From NCBI GenBank assembly GCA_050247075.1, contig JBFWUW010000028.1, forward strand, positions 15,664-79,663: 64,000 nucleotides of DNA, written 5' to 3'. The DNA comes from JBFWUW01 sp050247075 (GTDB lineage: Bacteria > Planctomycetota > Planctomycetia > Pirellulales > JBFWUW01). Positions 56,263 through 64,000 of this stretch are shown here, one piece after another. The position numbers and the translations under genes were made by a program. Positions within the stretch are counted from its first letter, which is position 1. Each line of letters starts with the position of its first letter. The notes under the pieces were generated by a model, which searched no databases, had not been told where the DNA came from, and worked only from the letters and a program-made list of their open reading frames with translations.

Positions 56263-57639
56263 TTACGATGTGGCCTCACCGATGGCCCGGCTTGCGTTGT
56301 GGGCCGACAGATTCTGCTGCTCTTGGTCGTAGTCCAGCCCGCGGAGTTGGCTCCAGGTTTGCGGAGAGAGAATGCCTAGCTCGTGTTCGATGCGGAAGGC
56401 TTGGACCTCCGCCAGCGCGTCGCGCTGGGCCAGGCTGGGGGGGCTGGCTTCGATGGCGATTTGCCGCAACGTGTCGACCGGCAGCCGGCCGGCCGCGATG
56501 GCGTTGCGGACCACGCGGCGCATCACCGCCAGGTCGTCGGCGACTTGCTCGGCTTGCAGCCGTTCGAACATCCGCATGGCCGGCCCCTCGGCCACCATCG
56601 TCGAGGCGTAGTTGGCGTTGCTGGCGTCGGAACTGAGCATGAACTCCGGCATCACCAGGCGGCTAGCGATGGCCCGTAACTCGGCTTGCAGCACGGCGAC
56701 GTAGCGGCCCGCATCCAGGCCGGCCGCCGGAAAGTCGTACTCCACGTTGCCGCTGACATCCAAAATGGTGCCAGGCTCGTAGCGGCGGAAGTTGGTGGCG
56801 CGGCCGCCGCCGGGCTGCTGCTGGGTGCTATCGGCCGACGACGCGGCGAATGCCTCCAGCGCGCCGCGCGTCCCCCGTTGATGGCGGCGGATCAAGGCAA
56901 TCGCCGATTGAATCTCCGCCACGGCGCTCATGTTCCGCAACAGTTTTTCGGCCCGCCGCAGGTTTTTGCGCACCGGGTAGTACAACGGCAGCCCGCGTTT
57001 GACGTTGGCATCGACATGCGCCTTGCGATGCTGGATCTCGCTGGCGTCGACGGCGCGGCCGTCGATGTAGTACGCCAGAATGGTTTCCACATCGTCCGTG
57101 TCCGTCACAATGCCAAACCCACTGGCGGGTTCGCCCAGCCGGGTCGAAGGGGCGGCCACCTGGTCGGGTTCCACAAACCGCACGCGGGTATCGCCGCTGG
57201 CATCGGCAAAGAACCGCAGAAAGGCCTCGCCATCGCGGTCGCGGCGGCGGACGATTTCTTGCTGGCGGGCGTGCCAGTTGTTGCGTTCGATGAAATCGTC
57301 CAGCAGATCTTGCACGCGGGCAGCCAGCTCGTCCGCGGCCGCCCCTTTGCGAACCGTGGCCCGATACGTATGCCCCGCCCCCACGATAAAGCTGATGCGG
57401 TTTTCGTGCCCGTTGATGGCATATTCGTTGGTGGCGGCCAGCCGCCGGCATTCCTCGCGCAGCATGGCCAGTTCGGTCTCGTTGAGAAACGTGCCGCAAG
57501 CGCCCCGCACGCCGCCGTACCCGCCGCCGAGCGGCCGCCAGTGCAGCCCGTCCTCGTCGCGCAGCGGTTCATCGTCGATCGCCTCGGCCAGATATTGGGA
57601 CAAGCGTTGCAGGGTATTGTGGAAATTGTCGTGGGGCAT
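56263..57639 (-). CDS. Phage portal protein
   Basis: This 458-residue protein resembles lambda-type (HK97/SPP1 group) portal proteins. It has ATNEYAINGHENRISFIVGAG near the start, RRDRDGEAFLRFFAD, and a C-terminal segment SRLVMPEFMLSSDASNANYAS. Portal proteins form the ring through which DNA enters a capsid. The terminase gene lies upstream on the same strand, separated by a MITE-like repeat. No capsid or tail gene follows: nrdR begins on the other strand within 130 bp, so this is a phage remnant or a domesticated module. Confidence 0.82.
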   Translation of the reverse strand: MPHDNFHNTLQRLSQYLAEAIDDEPLRDEDGLHWRPLGGGYGGVRGACGTFLNETELAMLREECRRLAATNEYAINGHENRISFIVGAGHTYRATVRKGAAADELAARVQDLLDDFIERNNWHARQQEIVRRRDRDGEAFLRFFADASGDTRVRFVEPDQVAAPSTRLGEPASGFGIVTDTDDVETILAYYIDGRAVDASEIQHRKAHVDANVKRGLPLYYPVRKNLRRAEKLLRNMSAVAEIQSAIALIRRHQRGTRGALEAFAASSADSTQQQPGGGRATNFRRYEPGTILDVSGNVEYDFPAAGLDAGRYVAVLQAELRAIASRLVMPEFMLSSDASNANYASTMVAEGPAMRMFERLQAEQVADDLAVMRRVVRNAIAAGRLPVDTLRQIAIEASPPSLAQRDALAEVQAFRIEHELGILSPQTWSQLRGLDYDQEQQNLSAHNASRAIGEATS

Positions 57640-58069
57640 GGTTGGTTCTCCAAGAGATGGTAAGGATGTGACAGCGGAGGATCATCGTCGCGTTTCGCTC
57701 CGCGAAACGGCGCCGGCCGCCAACGGTAAGGATTCAGTACGAAATAACTTCCCCATCGGAACCTCCCTCTCCCTCTGGGAGAGGGCCGGGGTGAGGGTTT
57801 CGTTGTTGGCGGCCATTTCGCCACATCCCCCTCTCCCCAACCCTCTCCCGGAGTACCGGGAGAGGGGGCCAAGAGGGGAAGTTATTTCGTACTGAATCCT
57901 AAGAAGCGGCACGCGTATGGAGGCCTTCCCAACGGAAACCGCCAGATCGGTGTTTGAAAGTGATGCGGTGTCCCGCCTTCCACCCGACGCCTTTTCGCGG
58001 AGCGAAAAGCGACAATCATTGTTTCGCCGTCAGAGGCGGCTCCCATGGCAAATTCCAACGGGGCGGGCA
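57640..58069. other. 430-bp gap between portal and terminase
   Basis: It is made almost wholly of repeats: the 172-bp element at 57729-57900 and palindromes around CGTTTCGCTCCGCGAAACG (57694) and CCTTTTCGCGGAGCGAAAAG (57990). No gene is supported. Confidence 0.7.
57729..57900. mobile_element. MITE-like element with perfect 26-bp inverted ends
   Basis: 57729-57754 (starting AGGATTCAGTACGAAATAAC) and 57875-57900 (ending GTACTGAATCCT) are exact reverse complements over 26 bp. Between them lies a full family B repeat. At 172 bp, with no gene, it looks like a non-autonomous element; its transposase, if any, is not in the window. Confidence 0.8.
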
Positions 58070-59602
58070 TCATTCACTTACCACCGTAAAGCGGGCCATT
58101 TCCTCGACGGCGTCCTTGCCGTCCATGAGTTCCCTCGCCAGACGCAGGGCCATTTCCATGGCGTCGGGTCCGTCGTCGTGGGCGCCGCGGGGAAAGTCGC
58201 TCAGTTGTTCAATCAGCATCCGCGTGCTGGGGCTGTTGGCGCGAAACCGCACCCGCCGCTGAGAGAGATACGGTCCCAGCCGCCGGATGCGCACGATCTT
58301 GGGAGTGCGGTTGTCCAACCGGCACGGCTCTACGCGGACCATTCCGTTGCGTTGCAAAGCATCGGCGAATTCCGGTGCCAACAGCTCTTGAAACTGGTTG
58401 GTCTCAATCCCGAACAGGTCGGGTTGAAACAGGCAGCAGAGTTCCACGCCAGCCTCGACCGTTTCGGTCGTTGTCCGCCGCGCCATGTCGGCCTCAACCA
58501 ACAGCGTGCCGTCTTGGCACACGCCCAGCATGACATAGGCCGAGTAGTCTCCCTGCCGCGCGTCGCTCCCCTTGCTGGGGTCGAGCGCCAGCACTTTCGC
58601 CCGCAGCCCTTCTGGCCAGTGGTCGAACGTCGGCAAGTCGCGGAAGTAGTGCGGCGGCCATTCGCACATGTCCGAGTTCGACGGCTCGCACTGCTTTTCG
58701 CGGTCGAAGGCCGCCCGGCCCGACTCCACCCGCAGCTTCATCAGGGTGTACAGGTCTTCTTCCTCCGGCCACAGCAGGTCCGCGCCGGCGGTCATGGCTT
58801 GCTGGTTGTCGTCGAAGAACTGTTGGGCCTGTTGCACCGCCAGCGGGTTGTCGATGTTGGTGTAGATCGACTCCCACTCGGCCCACTTGCCCATGTCGTC
58901 GGGCCATTGCTGAATGGCCTGGAACCGTCGCGACTGCCAGCCGGGCTGGCGGGCCAGCTCCAACGCCAGGGCATCGCGGTGCAAGGCGGTCGCCAGGTTG
59001 ATGAAGTTGGTCTTTTTCGTCCCCGCCTTGAGCAGCGCGGCGTTGAACCAGCCGCGAGTGGTATCGCGGCGCCGCGCCGATTCGAGATGCTTGTCTCCTT
59101 GAATGTCGTCGCAGACGATCAGCGTCGGACGGTGGGGACCATTGCGGCGGCCGCGCACCGATTGGCAAGTGCCGAAAGCCTCAATCTGCACGCCGCTCTT
59201 CAAACGAACCAGGTCGACGCGCCACAGCGGCCCGCGTTTGGCGGCGTCTCCGTAGCCTTGGGCCAGCGTTTCGTTGGCGGTTAGCTCGGCCTTCAGATGC
59301 GCCAATTGCCCAGCCGCTTGCGAGTTGGTTTCGGAAACGATCCAGATGTACTGTTCTCGGTTGTGGACGGCCTCGCGCAAGATGTAGGCCAGCGTCACCA
59401 GCGTCGATTTTGCGCTGCCGCGCGGAGCCAGCACGTTCAACTTCCAACCCCGTTGCCCGCGCAACGCATCGAGCCGCGGGCCAAGCCATTGGTGCATCTT
59501 CGACCATTCTTGCGATCGGTAATGCTGTAAGAACCGGTCGATCCAAGCCAGCAGATCGAGTTCTGGCACGAGCAGATTAACGTCTGTTGTCGGTTGATGC
59601 AT
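58070..59602 (-). CDS. Phage terminase large subunit
   Basis: This 510-residue protein has a Walker A motif APRGSAKST (59-67), a Walker B-like LIVCDDI and the nuclease domain. The nuclease residues are LALDPSKGSD (about 334), FGIETNQF and HDDGPDAMEMA. Terminases cut and pump phage DNA into procapsids. It is next to a portal protein gene on the same strand, as in packaging modules, and 233 bp after an ABC-ATPase/GNAT gene. The motifs appear intact, so the module may still be active or repurposed. Confidence 0.88.
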   Translation of the reverse strand: MHQPTTDVNLLVPELDLLAWIDRFLQHYRSQEWSKMHQWLGPRLDALRGQRGWKLNVLAPRGSAKSTLVTLAYILREAVHNREQYIWIVSETNSQAAGQLAHLKAELTANETLAQGYGDAAKRGPLWRVDLVRLKSGVQIEAFGTCQSVRGRRNGPHRPTLIVCDDIQGDKHLESARRRDTTRGWFNAALLKAGTKKTNFINLATALHRDALALELARQPGWQSRRFQAIQQWPDDMGKWAEWESIYTNIDNPLAVQQAQQFFDDNQQAMTAGADLLWPEEEDLYTLMKLRVESGRAAFDREKQCEPSNSDMCEWPPHYFRDLPTFDHWPEGLRAKVLALDPSKGSDARQGDYSAYVMLGVCQDGTLLVEADMARRTTTETVEAGVELCCLFQPDLFGIETNQFQELLAPEFADALQRNGMVRVEPCRLDNRTPKIVRIRRLGPYLSQRRVRFRANSPSTRMLIEQLSDFPRGAHDDGPDAMEMALRLARELMDGKDAVEEMARFTVVSE

Positions 59603-59693
59603 GCGGCGGTTGCCCCGGGAAGAGAATGTGCGTGTTTAGGGCGAGTACGGAATATGGTTGGCTGCAAGCCGCTCTCGCGAGGGGAGCGAGGCG

Positions 59694-59832
59694 CTCGTAG
59701 GAGGCGTTTCCAACGCCGATGCTCCCTCTCCCGGTACTCCGGGAGAGGGTTGGGGAGAGGGCGATGTGGCGAAAGATGGTCCGTCGAATAAAGCCCTCAC
59801 CCCGGCCCTGGTCCAAAGGGAGAGGGAGAGTA
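59694..59832. repeat. Joined family A and B repeats
   Basis: TAGGAGGCGTTTCCAACGCC (from 59699) runs into a family B copy with CCGGTACTCCGGGAGAGGG and CCCTCACCCCGGCCCT. It fills the gap between the terminase gene and the ABC-GNAT gene. Confidence 0.85.
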
Positions 59833-59835
59833 ATG

Positions 59836-60939
59836 TCACTCCTCACCTCCCACGAATTCAAACGACGCCACGGCCCGGCCTGTCGAACCGCGATAACCGT
59901 GAATCTTGGCTCCACATCGCCGCGAGCCATGCCGCATGACCCGCGTCAACCGCCACCAGGCCGCGCGCTGGCAATGGGCCAGCACGGCCGGGTGGCTGGC
60001 GGTGAGATTGAACCGCAGCCCTTCGGCCTGATGCAGTTCGGCCACGGCCTTGGCCAACTTCATGCCAATGCCCAAGCCTTGGCAGTCTGGCAGCACCACC
60101 AGCCGCGTAATGCGCCAATGCCGGCGGCGGCCGATCAACGGCAAGGTGGCGCAGAATGCAACCGGCTGGCCCCGCCACAACGCGGCAAAGCACCGCGCCG
60201 GCCCGCTCAGTGCGCCGCTTAGATAATGATGCGGCGCAAAACGGCTCCACAAAGTTCGCCGGCAACGCTGGATGTGCAATGCGATCGTCGGACGCCGAAG
60301 CCGCCTCCGGGTGAGCGTGCCCGCCGCCATGTCGATCACCCAGTCGGGCCGCAGCCAGCGGGCCACGTCGCGGTGGCACGTCACGGCCACCAACCGCGGC
60401 GGCAACAGCCCCCCGCGAATCGCCTTGGCCACGGCGGCGGAACCGAGCCGGGCCGCCCGACGGTCGAGCGAGGAGGTGAATTCATCGCAGACCCAGGGGG
60501 CATTCTCGCTGGGTGATGCCCGGTCTTGAATGGAATCGGCGGCCATTCTCGCCAGGTCGCAGCGGAACTGCTCACCGGTGCTGAGGACTTGGAACGGCTT
60601 GATCCACGACGGCGGCGAACTGAACCCGACGGCCGTGAGCAACCCGGCCAACCGCTTGATCGGCATGTCGCCGAAGGAGTCGATCACCGACCGATCGGCC
60701 GGCCAATGCGGACGAGGCCGTAGTCTTGGCCCTAGCCAGGCCTGGGCTAGCGAGGTCTTGCCGCTGCCCGAGGGGCCGATGATCAGGCCGATCTTCCACG
60801 GCTCGTCCAACTCGGGCACTTCCACGCGGAATTGTTGCCGCGACTTTTCGGCCAATGGCACGTCAAACAGCCCGGCTACCTGCCGCACGCGAAACGAATC
60901 GTAAAGCGGGCACTGCAAGTCGATCGAAATGGTCGGCAT
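59836..60939 (-). CDS. ABC-type ATPase fused to a GNAT domain (phage-linked)
   Basis: The predicted 367-residue protein has an N-terminal ABC-type ATPase: Walker A GPSGSGKTS (55-63), signature-like LSTGEQFRCDLARM (about 116) and Walker B WVCDEFTSSLD. The C-terminal half is a GNAT acetyltransferase-like domain with FAPHHYLSG and RLVVLPDCQGLGIGMKLA. The ATG at 60939 begins MPTISIDLQCP; an upstream start is less likely. Its position before a terminase gene suggests a phage role. The HHYLSG element recalls Mom-type DNA-modifying GNAT proteins, but this is a loose resemblance and no substrate is proven. Confidence 0.75.
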   Translation of the reverse strand: MPTISIDLQCPLYDSFRVRQVAGLFDVPLAEKSRQQFRVEVPELDEPWKIGLIIGPSGSGKTSLAQAWLGPRLRPRPHWPADRSVIDSFGDMPIKRLAGLLTAVGFSSPPSWIKPFQVLSTGEQFRCDLARMAADSIQDRASPSENAPWVCDEFTSSLDRRAARLGSAAVAKAIRGGLLPPRLVAVTCHRDVARWLRPDWVIDMAAGTLTRRRLRRPTIALHIQRCRRTLWSRFAPHHYLSGALSGPARCFAALWRGQPVAFCATLPLIGRRRHWRITRLVVLPDCQGLGIGMKLAKAVAELHQAEGLRFNLTASHPAVLAHCQRAAWWRLTRVMRHGSRRCGAKIHGYRGSTGRAVASFEFVGGEE

Positions 60940-60950
60940 GATTTGGGTTC

Positions 60951-61139
60951 TCACAGCAACAACAACCGGCAAGGGCGGCCGGCGGCTACCATTTGCTCGT
61001 ACAGACGGCGTTGGTCGGCCTCGTCCGCGCACGTCACGACGACTTGAAACAACTCGCCCAACACTGGCGGCTTGCGCGGCCTGGCCGTGCGGTTGGATGG
61101 CGGCCGGCGGCCTTCGGTGTTCGTTCTATCGGCGGGCAT
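60951..61139 (-). CDS. Small phage-linked protein (62 aa)
   Basis: This short basic protein starts MPADRTNTEGRRPPSNR and ends with a structured part, LFQVVVTCADEADQRRLYEQ. That pattern (VVV-C-D/E-EADQR) resembles a C-terminal element I recall in phage ParB-like proteins, so it may be a remnant or a small partner. It lies 11 nt before the ABC-GNAT gene on the same strand and is probably co-translated with it. Function unknown. Confidence 0.55.
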   Translation of the reverse strand: MPADRTNTEGRRPPSNRTARPRKPPVLGELFQVVVTCADEADQRRLYEQMVAAGRPCRLLLL

Positions 61140-61669
61140 GATGTTGATCGATGGAGTTGAAAAACCGCCCGCGAGGACGGGTGATGGGACCGATGGCTTC
61201 CTAGGGAGCGCTTTGCGCGATGCCCGCCTCGCCAGTCAGGGTGGCCGAGCGCCGGACACATCGGGCGCGTGCGCGTGGAAAGTCCATCGTCCCATCAGCC
61301 CGCCGCTCGCGGGGACGGGAATAGAACTTGTTACGGATTCAAATTGCTTTCTCTCCCTCCCCCTTTGGGAGAGGGCCGGGGTGAGGGTTAATACGTGGAC
61401 GATCTTTCTCCACATCTCCCTCTCCCCAACCCTCTTCCGAAGTACCGGGAGAGGGAGCATCGGCGATGAAATCGCCTCCTGCAAAATTCGACGATGGAAT
61501 CGCTCTTTGCTTTTTCTCCCTCTCCCTTTGGGAGAGGGCCGGGGTGAGGGTTAATACGTGGACGATCTTTCTCCGCATCGCCCTCTCCCCAACCCTCTCC
61601 CGGAGTACCGGGAGAGGGAGCATCGGCGATGAAATCGCCTCCTGCAAAATTCGACGATGGAATCGCCTT
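61140..61669. other. 530-bp repeat-filled gap
   Basis: Apart from the first 200 bp, it consists of two tandem units of family B plus A (61353-61667). No gene is supported. Confidence 0.65.
61353..61667. repeat. Tandem duplication with a 163-bp period (families B and A)
   Basis: GGGAGAGGGCCGGGGTGAGG begins at 61367 and again at 61530, and the following GTTAATACGTGGACGATC and GCATCGGCGATGAAATCGCC recur with the same spacing. The copies differ at few positions, so duplication is recent. Confidence 0.9.
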
Positions 61670-61963
61670 CTACATGCGCCGTGCGCGGCGCGAACGAAGC
61701 ACGAATCGGTTCGCCCGCCGTACCACCACGCGCCGTTCAACAACGACAGGCGCGGACAGCACGGCCACGGCCCGCCGATGGACCGTGCAAGGAGGCTGCA
61801 ACGCTTCCAGCGTGACAGCGGCGGCGTGTCCACATGTTGACGGCACCAACACCACCGCCGATTCCACCCGCGCGGCAACGGCCAGCTCGACGACCGCCGC
61901 CTCGCCGGCGCTTGCGCCGCCTGCCGACAGGCACAACAACAACGCACCACAAACGCTCTTCAT
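61670..61963 (-). CDS. Small secreted protein, unknown
   Basis: The predicted 97-residue protein begins with a signal peptide (MKSVCGALLLCLSAGGASA) followed by a valine-, alanine- and arginine-rich chain (VVVERRVVVRRANRFV). It lies 50 bp after a cytochrome-like gene on the same strand, in the same run as the phage-type genes. The composition is simple and the call rests on the signal peptide and position; it might be a spurious frame. An in-frame start at 62017 lacks a signal peptide. Confidence 0.45.
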   Translation of the reverse strand: MKSVCGALLLCLSAGGASAGEAAVVELAVAARVESAVVLVPSTCGHAAAVTLEALQPPCTVHRRAVAVLSAPVVVERRVVVRRANRFVLRSRRARRM

Positions 61964-62013
61964 GGTTCTGCTCCTGCAAGAATGGAAACACACACGCAAC
62001 AGTTCGTGAAAAG

Positions 62014-62499
62014 TCATGGCGCCGCTTCGCCGGCCCGCGAAAGTTGTTGAAGCAATTGGCTCATGGCGGCGGGTGCCAACGGCTGGCCTGGCGGCATCCG
62101 CAAGTTGGGGTCATCGCTGGCCACGCGGGCAATGGCCTTCAGTCGTTGGCCCGCCGAAAGTTTTTCCAGATTGCTCAGGTCGAGTCCGGCCTGAGGTGAC
62201 TTAGGCCCGTGACATGCCAGGCACGATTGCGCGATGCTGCTGGCCGTGGCGGCGGGCCGGCTTTGGAGCGGTGCATCGTCCTCCATCACGTCCACCGGCG
62301 GATTGGACGAAGCGTAACTTGCCGCATAGTGGCTGTAGCGGTAGTAGACCGTCGGCACGGCCAGCTTCACGGCCACGATCACGGGCTTGTGTTGGCTCTC
62401 CTTGTGCTTGCCTGCGGCGGCGCTTGGACGGCAACCGGCAAAAACTGGTGGCTGATTCAACGACAGCAAACAGATTGCCGTTACGGCGAGCTTGCGCAT
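62014..62499 (-). CDS. Secreted CxxCH protein
   Basis: This 161-residue protein has a signal peptide (MRKLAVTAICLLSLNQPPVFA) and one heme-type motif CLACH in SCLACHGPKSPQAGLDLS. NLRMPPGQPL follows, with the MPP segment typical of cytochrome c6/c-like domains. It should be exported and may bind heme. It lies 41 bp after a larger CxxCH protein on the same strand. The middle is a linker rich in tyrosine and serine (YYRYSHYAASYASS). Confidence 0.75.
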   Translation of the reverse strand: MRKLAVTAICLLSLNQPPVFAGCRPSAAAGKHKESQHKPVIVAVKLAVPTVYYRYSHYAASYASSNPPVDVMEDDAPLQSRPAATASSIAQSCLACHGPKSPQAGLDLSNLEKLSAGQRLKAIARVASDDPNLRMPPGQPLAPAAMSQLLQQLSRAGEAAP

Positions 62500-62540
62500 G
62501 AATGGGTTCTCCAAGTGTGAATGATTCTTGTCAGAAGCTG

Positions 62541-63860
62541 CTATTCCGCCGCCAGCACGGCGGTCTCGGCGAAGGCGGCGATCCATTGCTCGCGCTGCAC
62601 GGACAGGCCCACGGCCAGCGACAGCAACACCGGGTCGTGCGACGCGCGGAACAGCCGCGGAAGTTCCTCCGCGGCTGTTCCCACTCCGCGCGCCGCCATG
62701 TCAGGAGTCACCAGCTCGTAGACGTATTCGCGATACACGCCGGCCAGGCTGGCCGATAGTTCCGCCGGTGTCAGTCCGCAGGCCCGTTGTACGGCGGCGG
62801 CGTAGTCTTGGCGGTCGCGGACGATGTCGCGGTCGAGGTGGGGACCTCCGTAGAACTCGGCCAACCGCTGGGCCAGATCGGGGCTTTTGGCATACAGATC
62901 CACACCGCGCGACAGCAGCGTCCGCTGGTCGTTTTGCACCGGCCGCAGGCCGTCTTCCACATGGCATCGCACGCAAGACAGCAGCGGCACGATGATGCCA
63001 TCGCCCAGCGGGTCGCTATCGTCCTTGGCGATGCGGTCGGGCACGGCGTCTTGGCGGCGGCCGGCGGCATCGTACAGGGCGAACAGGTGCAGCCCGTTGG
63101 ACTTGGCGGCGATCATTTCGCCCGCCTCAAAGTTGAAGCCGCGGCCGTCGAACGTCGGATCGCGAAAGGGGTCTTTGCCTGGCCCGCTGCCGCTGACATC
63201 GTAAGTCTGCCACACGCCCCCTAGCGTTCCTTGCCAACGGCTGACCCGCCGCACTTGCCGCGTGACACCGCTGCGAAGAATGTTGGCCCCGTGATTGGCT
63301 TTCAGTTCCACGACTTGCCGGGGATCGACACCCAAATCGGCGTACCATTGGCCACGCGTCTCGGCCACGCCGGCCAGGTCGTAATAGGCCGGCGGAACAC
63401 TGATCCGCGAAACCAGCCAATCGGCCCGCACGATCGGTCCTTGGCTGTGGCACAACTGCCGCAACGTGGCGGCCTGTTCCGAGTCGATCCAACCGCCATC
63501 GGCGTAGCCGTTGTCTTCCCCAGCGGCCGGCGCGGCGGCACGAAAGTATGGCTCATCGCGAATCAGGTCTTCCCACTGCTCGGCCGATAGCCCGTACCAG
63601 CGCAGGTCGAACCGTAACAACCGCGGCCCCTTCTCAACCTCCGCCGGGCGGACAATCGTGGCGGAATGGCTGACGGCATTCAGCAGATAGCCCACCACGG
63701 CGGCCGTTACTTCACGCTCTCCCTTGGGCACGTTGTACAACGTGGCATACCGCGTCGTCGCCCGCTCTTCCTCGGCCAGCAACACCACATCGGCCAAGGC
63801 CCGGCGGACCTCGTCGGCGGGAGTTGAAGCGAGCGTGAGGGAGAGGAGGAGGGAGAGCAT
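62541..63860 (-). CDS. Large secreted protein with one CxxCH motif
   Basis: This 439-residue protein begins with a short signal peptide (MLSLLLSLTLASTPA). It carries a single CVRCH motif in LSCVRCHVEDGLRP (about residue 297), plus segments such as RFDLRWYGLSAEQWEDLI and GRGFNFEAGEMIAAKSNGLH. I recognise no family. Similar architecture (secreted, single heme site) occurs in many planctomycete proteins. It is first in a run of minus-strand genes including the phage-type module, but a functional link is not shown. Confidence 0.7.
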   Translation of the reverse strand: MLSLLLSLTLASTPADEVRRALADVVLLAEEERATTRYATLYNVPKGEREVTAAVVGYLLNAVSHSATIVRPAEVEKGPRLLRFDLRWYGLSAEQWEDLIRDEPYFRAAAPAAGEDNGYADGGWIDSEQAATLRQLCHSQGPIVRADWLVSRISVPPAYYDLAGVAETRGQWYADLGVDPRQVVELKANHGANILRSGVTRQVRRVSRWQGTLGGVWQTYDVSGSGPGKDPFRDPTFDGRGFNFEAGEMIAAKSNGLHLFALYDAAGRRQDAVPDRIAKDDSDPLGDGIIVPLLSCVRCHVEDGLRPVQNDQRTLLSRGVDLYAKSPDLAQRLAEFYGGPHLDRDIVRDRQDYAAAVQRACGLTPAELSASLAGVYREYVYELVTPDMAARGVGTAAEELPRLFRASHDPVLLSLAVGLSVQREQWIAAFAETAVLAAE

Positions 63861-63896
63861 GGGGGGTAGTTTTCGGTGTTCGGTGTCCAGTTTTCA

Positions 63897-64000
63897 GTTT
63901 GTAGGAGGCGTTTCCAGCGCCGATGGCGTTCTCCATCTCCCTTTGGCAGAGGGCCGGGGTGAGGGTTCTCGCCTGGGCGATCTTTGGGCGTTTCCCCTCT
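63897..64000. repeat. Family A and B repeats at the window end
   Basis: TTTGTAGGAGGCGTTTCCAG (from 63897) is followed by a family B start with GAGGGCCGGGGTGAGGGTT. It is cut by the window end. Confidence 0.8.

Noticed and set aside
57917..59284. Plus-strand open frame opposite the terminase
   Set aside because: Terminase motifs lie on the minus strand; the antisense frame begins in repeat DNA.

Overview
The window is high-GC bacterial chromosome and almost certainly planctomycete (Pirellulales-like). The markers are a DUF1549/DUF1553 cytochrome-type protein, two DUF1501 proteins, DUF4058 proteins, a small planctomycete sigma-like protein and many dispersed palindromic repeats. No rRNA, tRNA or CRISPR array was recognised.

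1-14849 reads as one acquired island with visibly lower GC. It holds the end of jetA and complete jetB, jetC and jetD (a Wadjet anti-plasmid system), an unknown gene, a Ku gene, and a Tn7-like set tnsA-tnsB-tnsC-tniQ. A sigma-like gene, a 66-aa gene and a strong terminator follow. Three direct repeats at 14784-14849 end in ACA and look like a Tn7-type end with TnsB sites. They stop 13 bp from the gyrB stop codon, which suggests TnsD-style insertion next to the 3' end of gyrB. The other end of the element lies outside the window.

14863-22774 (minus strand) is the replication operon in the order dnaA-dnaN-nuclease-methyltransferase-dciA-gyrB. A restriction-modification pair sits where recF is found in many bacteria. 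DnaA is short and lacks the N-terminal helicase-recruiting domain.

22969-30799 holds a GH38-like gene, a repeat-rich 1.4-kb gap with a very AT-rich block, a small unknown gene, a truncated type IIG restriction gene ending inside a repeat, and a membrane glycosyltransferase.

31167-45985 holds the DUF1549/DUF1553 and DUF1501 pair split by a DUF4058 gene, a full-length type IIG restriction enzyme, uvrB, another DUF4058 gene, a peptide transporter and a ParE-type toxin-antitoxin pair. 46215-51592 holds hemL, an M16 peptidase pair (one inactive, one active) and lpd. 51670-53885 is a vsr, cytosine methyltransferase and Eco29kI-like restriction cluster.

53903-64000 holds a second DUF1501 gene, nrdR, and a minus-strand array. 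That array consists of portal, terminase, an ABC-ATPase/GNAT fusion, a small protein and three secreted proteins, two of them with CxxCH motifs. Palindromic repeats sit between most of these genes. Copies of two repeat families also lie in frame inside gyrB and the GH38-like gene.
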